A stretch of DNA of 64,000 bases from JAPLDB01 sp038230515. Its GTDB lineage: Bacteria > Bacteroidota > Bacteroidia > AKYH767-A > 2013-40CM-41-45. Each line of letters begins with the position of its first letter. Positions within the stretch are counted from its first letter, which is position 1. The stretch spans positions 1 through 64,000 of the forward strand of contig JBBRND010000005.1 of assembly GCA_038230515.1 (NCBI GenBank), read 5' to 3'. Of the stretch, positions 62,427 through 64,000 are shown piece by piece. The position numbers and the translations under genes were made by a program. The notes below the pieces were generated by a model that did no database searches, had not been told where the DNA came from, and saw nothing but the letters and a program-made list of their open reading frames with translations.

Positions 62427-62969
62427 GTGAAAATAAAATCGGTTGTTTTTTGTATTTCACTTTTCTGTTTCCTGCATTCGACAACATCAAATGCACAGCA
62501 GGAAAAGCAAAGTTTATGGGATAAGATTTATATCGGGGGCAATTTCGGATTGCAATTCGGCACCACAACCGTAGTGAATGTATCTCCTCAAATTGGCTAC
62601 CATGTAACCGAAAAGTTTGTGCCTGGCATCGGCATCACATACATTTATTACAACTTCAGAGATCCATACAATAACAACAATCGCTACGAAACAAGTGTGT
62701 ACGGAGGAAGTGTTTTTGCAAAATACTTTTTCACCCCCAATTTATTCGGACACATTGAAGGTGAGCAATTGAATCTTGAAGGGTACAACACCTTCACGCA
62801 AAAATATTCGCGCATCTGGGTTCCATCTTTGTTTGTAGGTGGAGGATACAATCAGCCCATCGGTAAGCGGTCTTTTTTACAACTGCTCATTTTGTTTGAA
62901 GTGCTGCAGGATTACCATTCACCCTATTACAGGAGCAATCCTGTGATCAGGATAGGATTCGGCTTCTGA
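62427..62969 (+). CDS. Predicted outer-membrane beta-barrel protein
   Basis: The 180-residue product uses a GTG start before the signal peptide KIKSVVFCISLFCFLHSTTSNAQ. Its mature part has repeated amphipathic strands (IYIGGNFGLQFGTTTVVNVSPQIGY, FVPGIGITYIYYNF, YGGSVFAKYFF, VPSLFVGGGYNQ) and ends in an aromatic residue (RIGFGF), a barrel-insertion signal. No family was assigned. It converges with the transporter gene, with the 3' ends overlapping by 23 nt. Confidence 0.8.
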   Translation: MKIKSVVFCISLFCFLHSTTSNAQQEKQSLWDKIYIGGNFGLQFGTTTVVNVSPQIGYHVTEKFVPGIGITYIYYNFRDPYNNNNRYETSVYGGSVFAKYFFTPNLFGHIEGEQLNLEGYNTFTQKYSRIWVPSLFVGGGYNQPIGKRSFLQLLILFEVLQDYHSPYYRSNPVIRIGFGF

Positions 62970-63813
62970 TTTTTTTCCTGAACTTGTACACTGTGTGCAG
63001 CACAATGGTGAGGAGGATAATTGCAGCACCGTAATAAAATCCCCTGTTCAGAATTTTTCCCTCTCCGGCAACTGCTACTGCGAGTATGATTCCATATACG
63101 GGTTCAAGGTTCAATGCAAGTGCCACAGTATATGCAGAAACTTTTTGCAATGCCTGTAAGGAAAGAACCCATGTAAACACTGTACATACAATGGAAAGAA
63201 TTAAAAGGTAAATCCAATCCATTGTATCAGGCAGAAATTTTTCCGTTGGCTGCACTTTCATGTAAAGCGGAAAAAGAAGTGTTAGAAAAATAAAACCACT
63301 TGCAAGTTCAACCAGACTGATGGTAAGCGGTTCGTGCTTCGATGCAATTCCTCTATTAAGTGTGCTGAAGATAGCGCTGAAGAATGCACTCACAATTCCC
63401 ACAATTATTCCAGCCGATGCAGAAGGATCGGATCTGTAAATGGTGGAAATACCAATCACTGCAAGCGCGCTGAAGAATATTTCCATGTAGTCGAACTTCT
63501 CCTTGTAAATAATTGGTTCGATGAAGGAAACAAACAATGCGATGGAGGAGAGGCACACCATTGCAATGGAGATACTCGCTAATTTTATGGAAGCATAAAA
63601 AGCAACCCAGTGCAGCATTACGAGTATTCCGATGCCGCTGATGTGTGCAAGCTCGCGGAAGGAAAGTTTTGGAATTTTTTTTCTGTAAAGAAGAATACAG
63701 CCAACCGCTACCGCACTAATCAACATTCTGTACCATACCAACACACCTTCATTCAACTGAATGAGTTTTCCCAAAAGCCCCGTGAAGCCCCAGAGAAAAA
63801 TTGCAAGATGCAT
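62947..63813 (-). CDS. EamA/DMT-superfamily transporter
   Basis: The 288-residue inner-membrane protein has ten predicted transmembrane helices in two EamA repeats (LAIFLWGFTGLLGKLIQL ... and GIVSAFFSAIFSTLNRG ... SAYTVALALNLEPVYGII). The LNLEPVYG segment near the second repeat is typical of drug/metabolite exporters. The start is the ATG at 63813; a TTG at 63834 belongs to an AAGTTTG promoter-like run. The substrate is unknown. It overlaps the convergent barrel-protein gene by 23 nt. Confidence 0.9.
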   Translation of the reverse strand: MHLAIFLWGFTGLLGKLIQLNEGVLVWYRMLISAVAVGCILLYRKKIPKLSFRELAHISGIGILVMLHWVAFYASIKLASISIAMVCLSSIALFVSFIEPIIYKEKFDYMEIFFSALAVIGISTIYRSDPSASAGIIVGIVSAFFSAIFSTLNRGIASKHEPLTISLVELASGFIFLTLLFPLYMKVQPTEKFLPDTMDWIYLLILSIVCTVFTWVLSLQALQKVSAYTVALALNLEPVYGIILAVAVAGEGKILNRGFYYGAAIILLTIVLHTVYKFRKKIRSRILS

Positions 63814-63977
63814 TTTGTAATAAGCGGAACGCAAACTTGTTTAGGATTTAATGTCTGAAGTTTAATGTTGCGCAAGATACTATTTGCGAATTCGCGTTTA
63901 GCAGATCAGCGCGTTGAAGTTATTCATGCAATTGTAATTTGTACTTTCTCTCGTCTCATATCCCATTATACAAAAAC

Positions 63978-64000
63978 AAAACCGCCCTGACGAATCAGGA
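63978..64000 (+). terminator. Left half of a terminator cut by the window edge
   Basis: AAAACCGCCCTGACGAATCAGG looks like the first arm and loop of a stem ending CAGGGCGG, of which only the beginning is visible. It probably belongs to a gene or gene pair just outside the window. Confidence 0.4.

Noticed and set aside
62371..62568. N-terminal extension of the SDR gene above 62370
   Set aside because: The extension runs antisense to the promoter and signal peptide of the next gene; SDRs start directly before the TGxxxGxG motif.
1..64000. tRNA, rRNA, riboswitch or phage genes
   Set aside because: I looked for cloverleaf-type and conserved RNA motifs and for capsid, terminase or integrase features and found none, but a covariance search was not possible here.

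Overview
The window reads as chromosomal DNA of a Gram-negative member of the Bacteroidota, probably an uncultured or less-studied lineage; I cannot place it below phylum. The evidence is: seven genes for secreted proteins that end in type IX secretion (T9SS) type A sorting domains, one of them frameshifted; a TonB-dependent receptor with an N-terminal carboxypeptidase-like domain; lipid A synthesis genes; many promoters of the Bacteroidota form TAnnTTTG close to start codons; and a near absence of Shine-Dalgarno sites (the Hsp20 gene is a clear exception). No rRNA, tRNA, CRISPR array, transposase, integrase or phage structural gene was recognised.

Layout. 1-4.9 kb: a small hypothetical gene, a large T9SS cargo protein, Hsp20 and a lipoprotein. 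5.0-11.0 kb: a tight operon surE - two membrane proteins - lpxB, then comEC, a secreted protein and nth (endonuclease III). 11.2-14.8 kb (minus): a class III aminotransferase, an OmpR-type regulator and its histidine kinase. 14.9-19.5 kb: a lipoprotein, a 21-bp-period array, a T9SS protein whose sorting domain is frameshifted, and another T9SS protein. 19.6-23.8 kb: purA, a STAS protein, a Fur-family regulator, mnmA and a lipoprotein. 23.9-30.2 kb: one giant surface protein of about 2100 residues. 30.4-34.9 kb: a FnIII-like protein, a second 21-bp array, an ECF-type sigma factor, a T9SS protein and an SDR enzyme. 35-46.4 kb: mostly housekeeping genes (SurA-like isomerase, MoxR, sucD, TonB receptor, pcm, purEK, lipid A acyltransferase). 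46.6-53.1 kb: a propeller-type sensor kinase with a separate LuxR-type regulator, a solo LuxR-type HTH protein, a T9SS protein and an adhesin-like protein. 53.2-57.5 kb: a third 21-bp array with an unknown protein, aroA and aroC, then a fourth 21-bp array joined to a broken PAS gene. 57.8-63.8 kb: a lipoprotein, outer-membrane proteins, two tandem PAP2 phosphatases, an SDR enzyme and an EamA transporter.

The most unusual signal is a set of four arrays (15468-15740, 31197-31553, 53227-53456, 56919-57086). All keep a period of 21 bp, but their sequences are unrelated to each other. Array 1 clearly alternates two unit types and array 2 does so loosely. The two near unknown-function proteins (arrays 2 and 3) each lie about 110-175 bp upstream of a start codon, and those two proteins show a weak mutual resemblance. 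I find no known element type that explains these arrays. Other points of note are intergenic-type repeats that have entered aroA in frame, a giant T9SS cargo protein that seems to lack a signal peptide, and a PAP2 protein that has lost two catalytic arginines next to an intact paralogue.

All calls come from reading the sequence and from memory of protein families; no database search was run.
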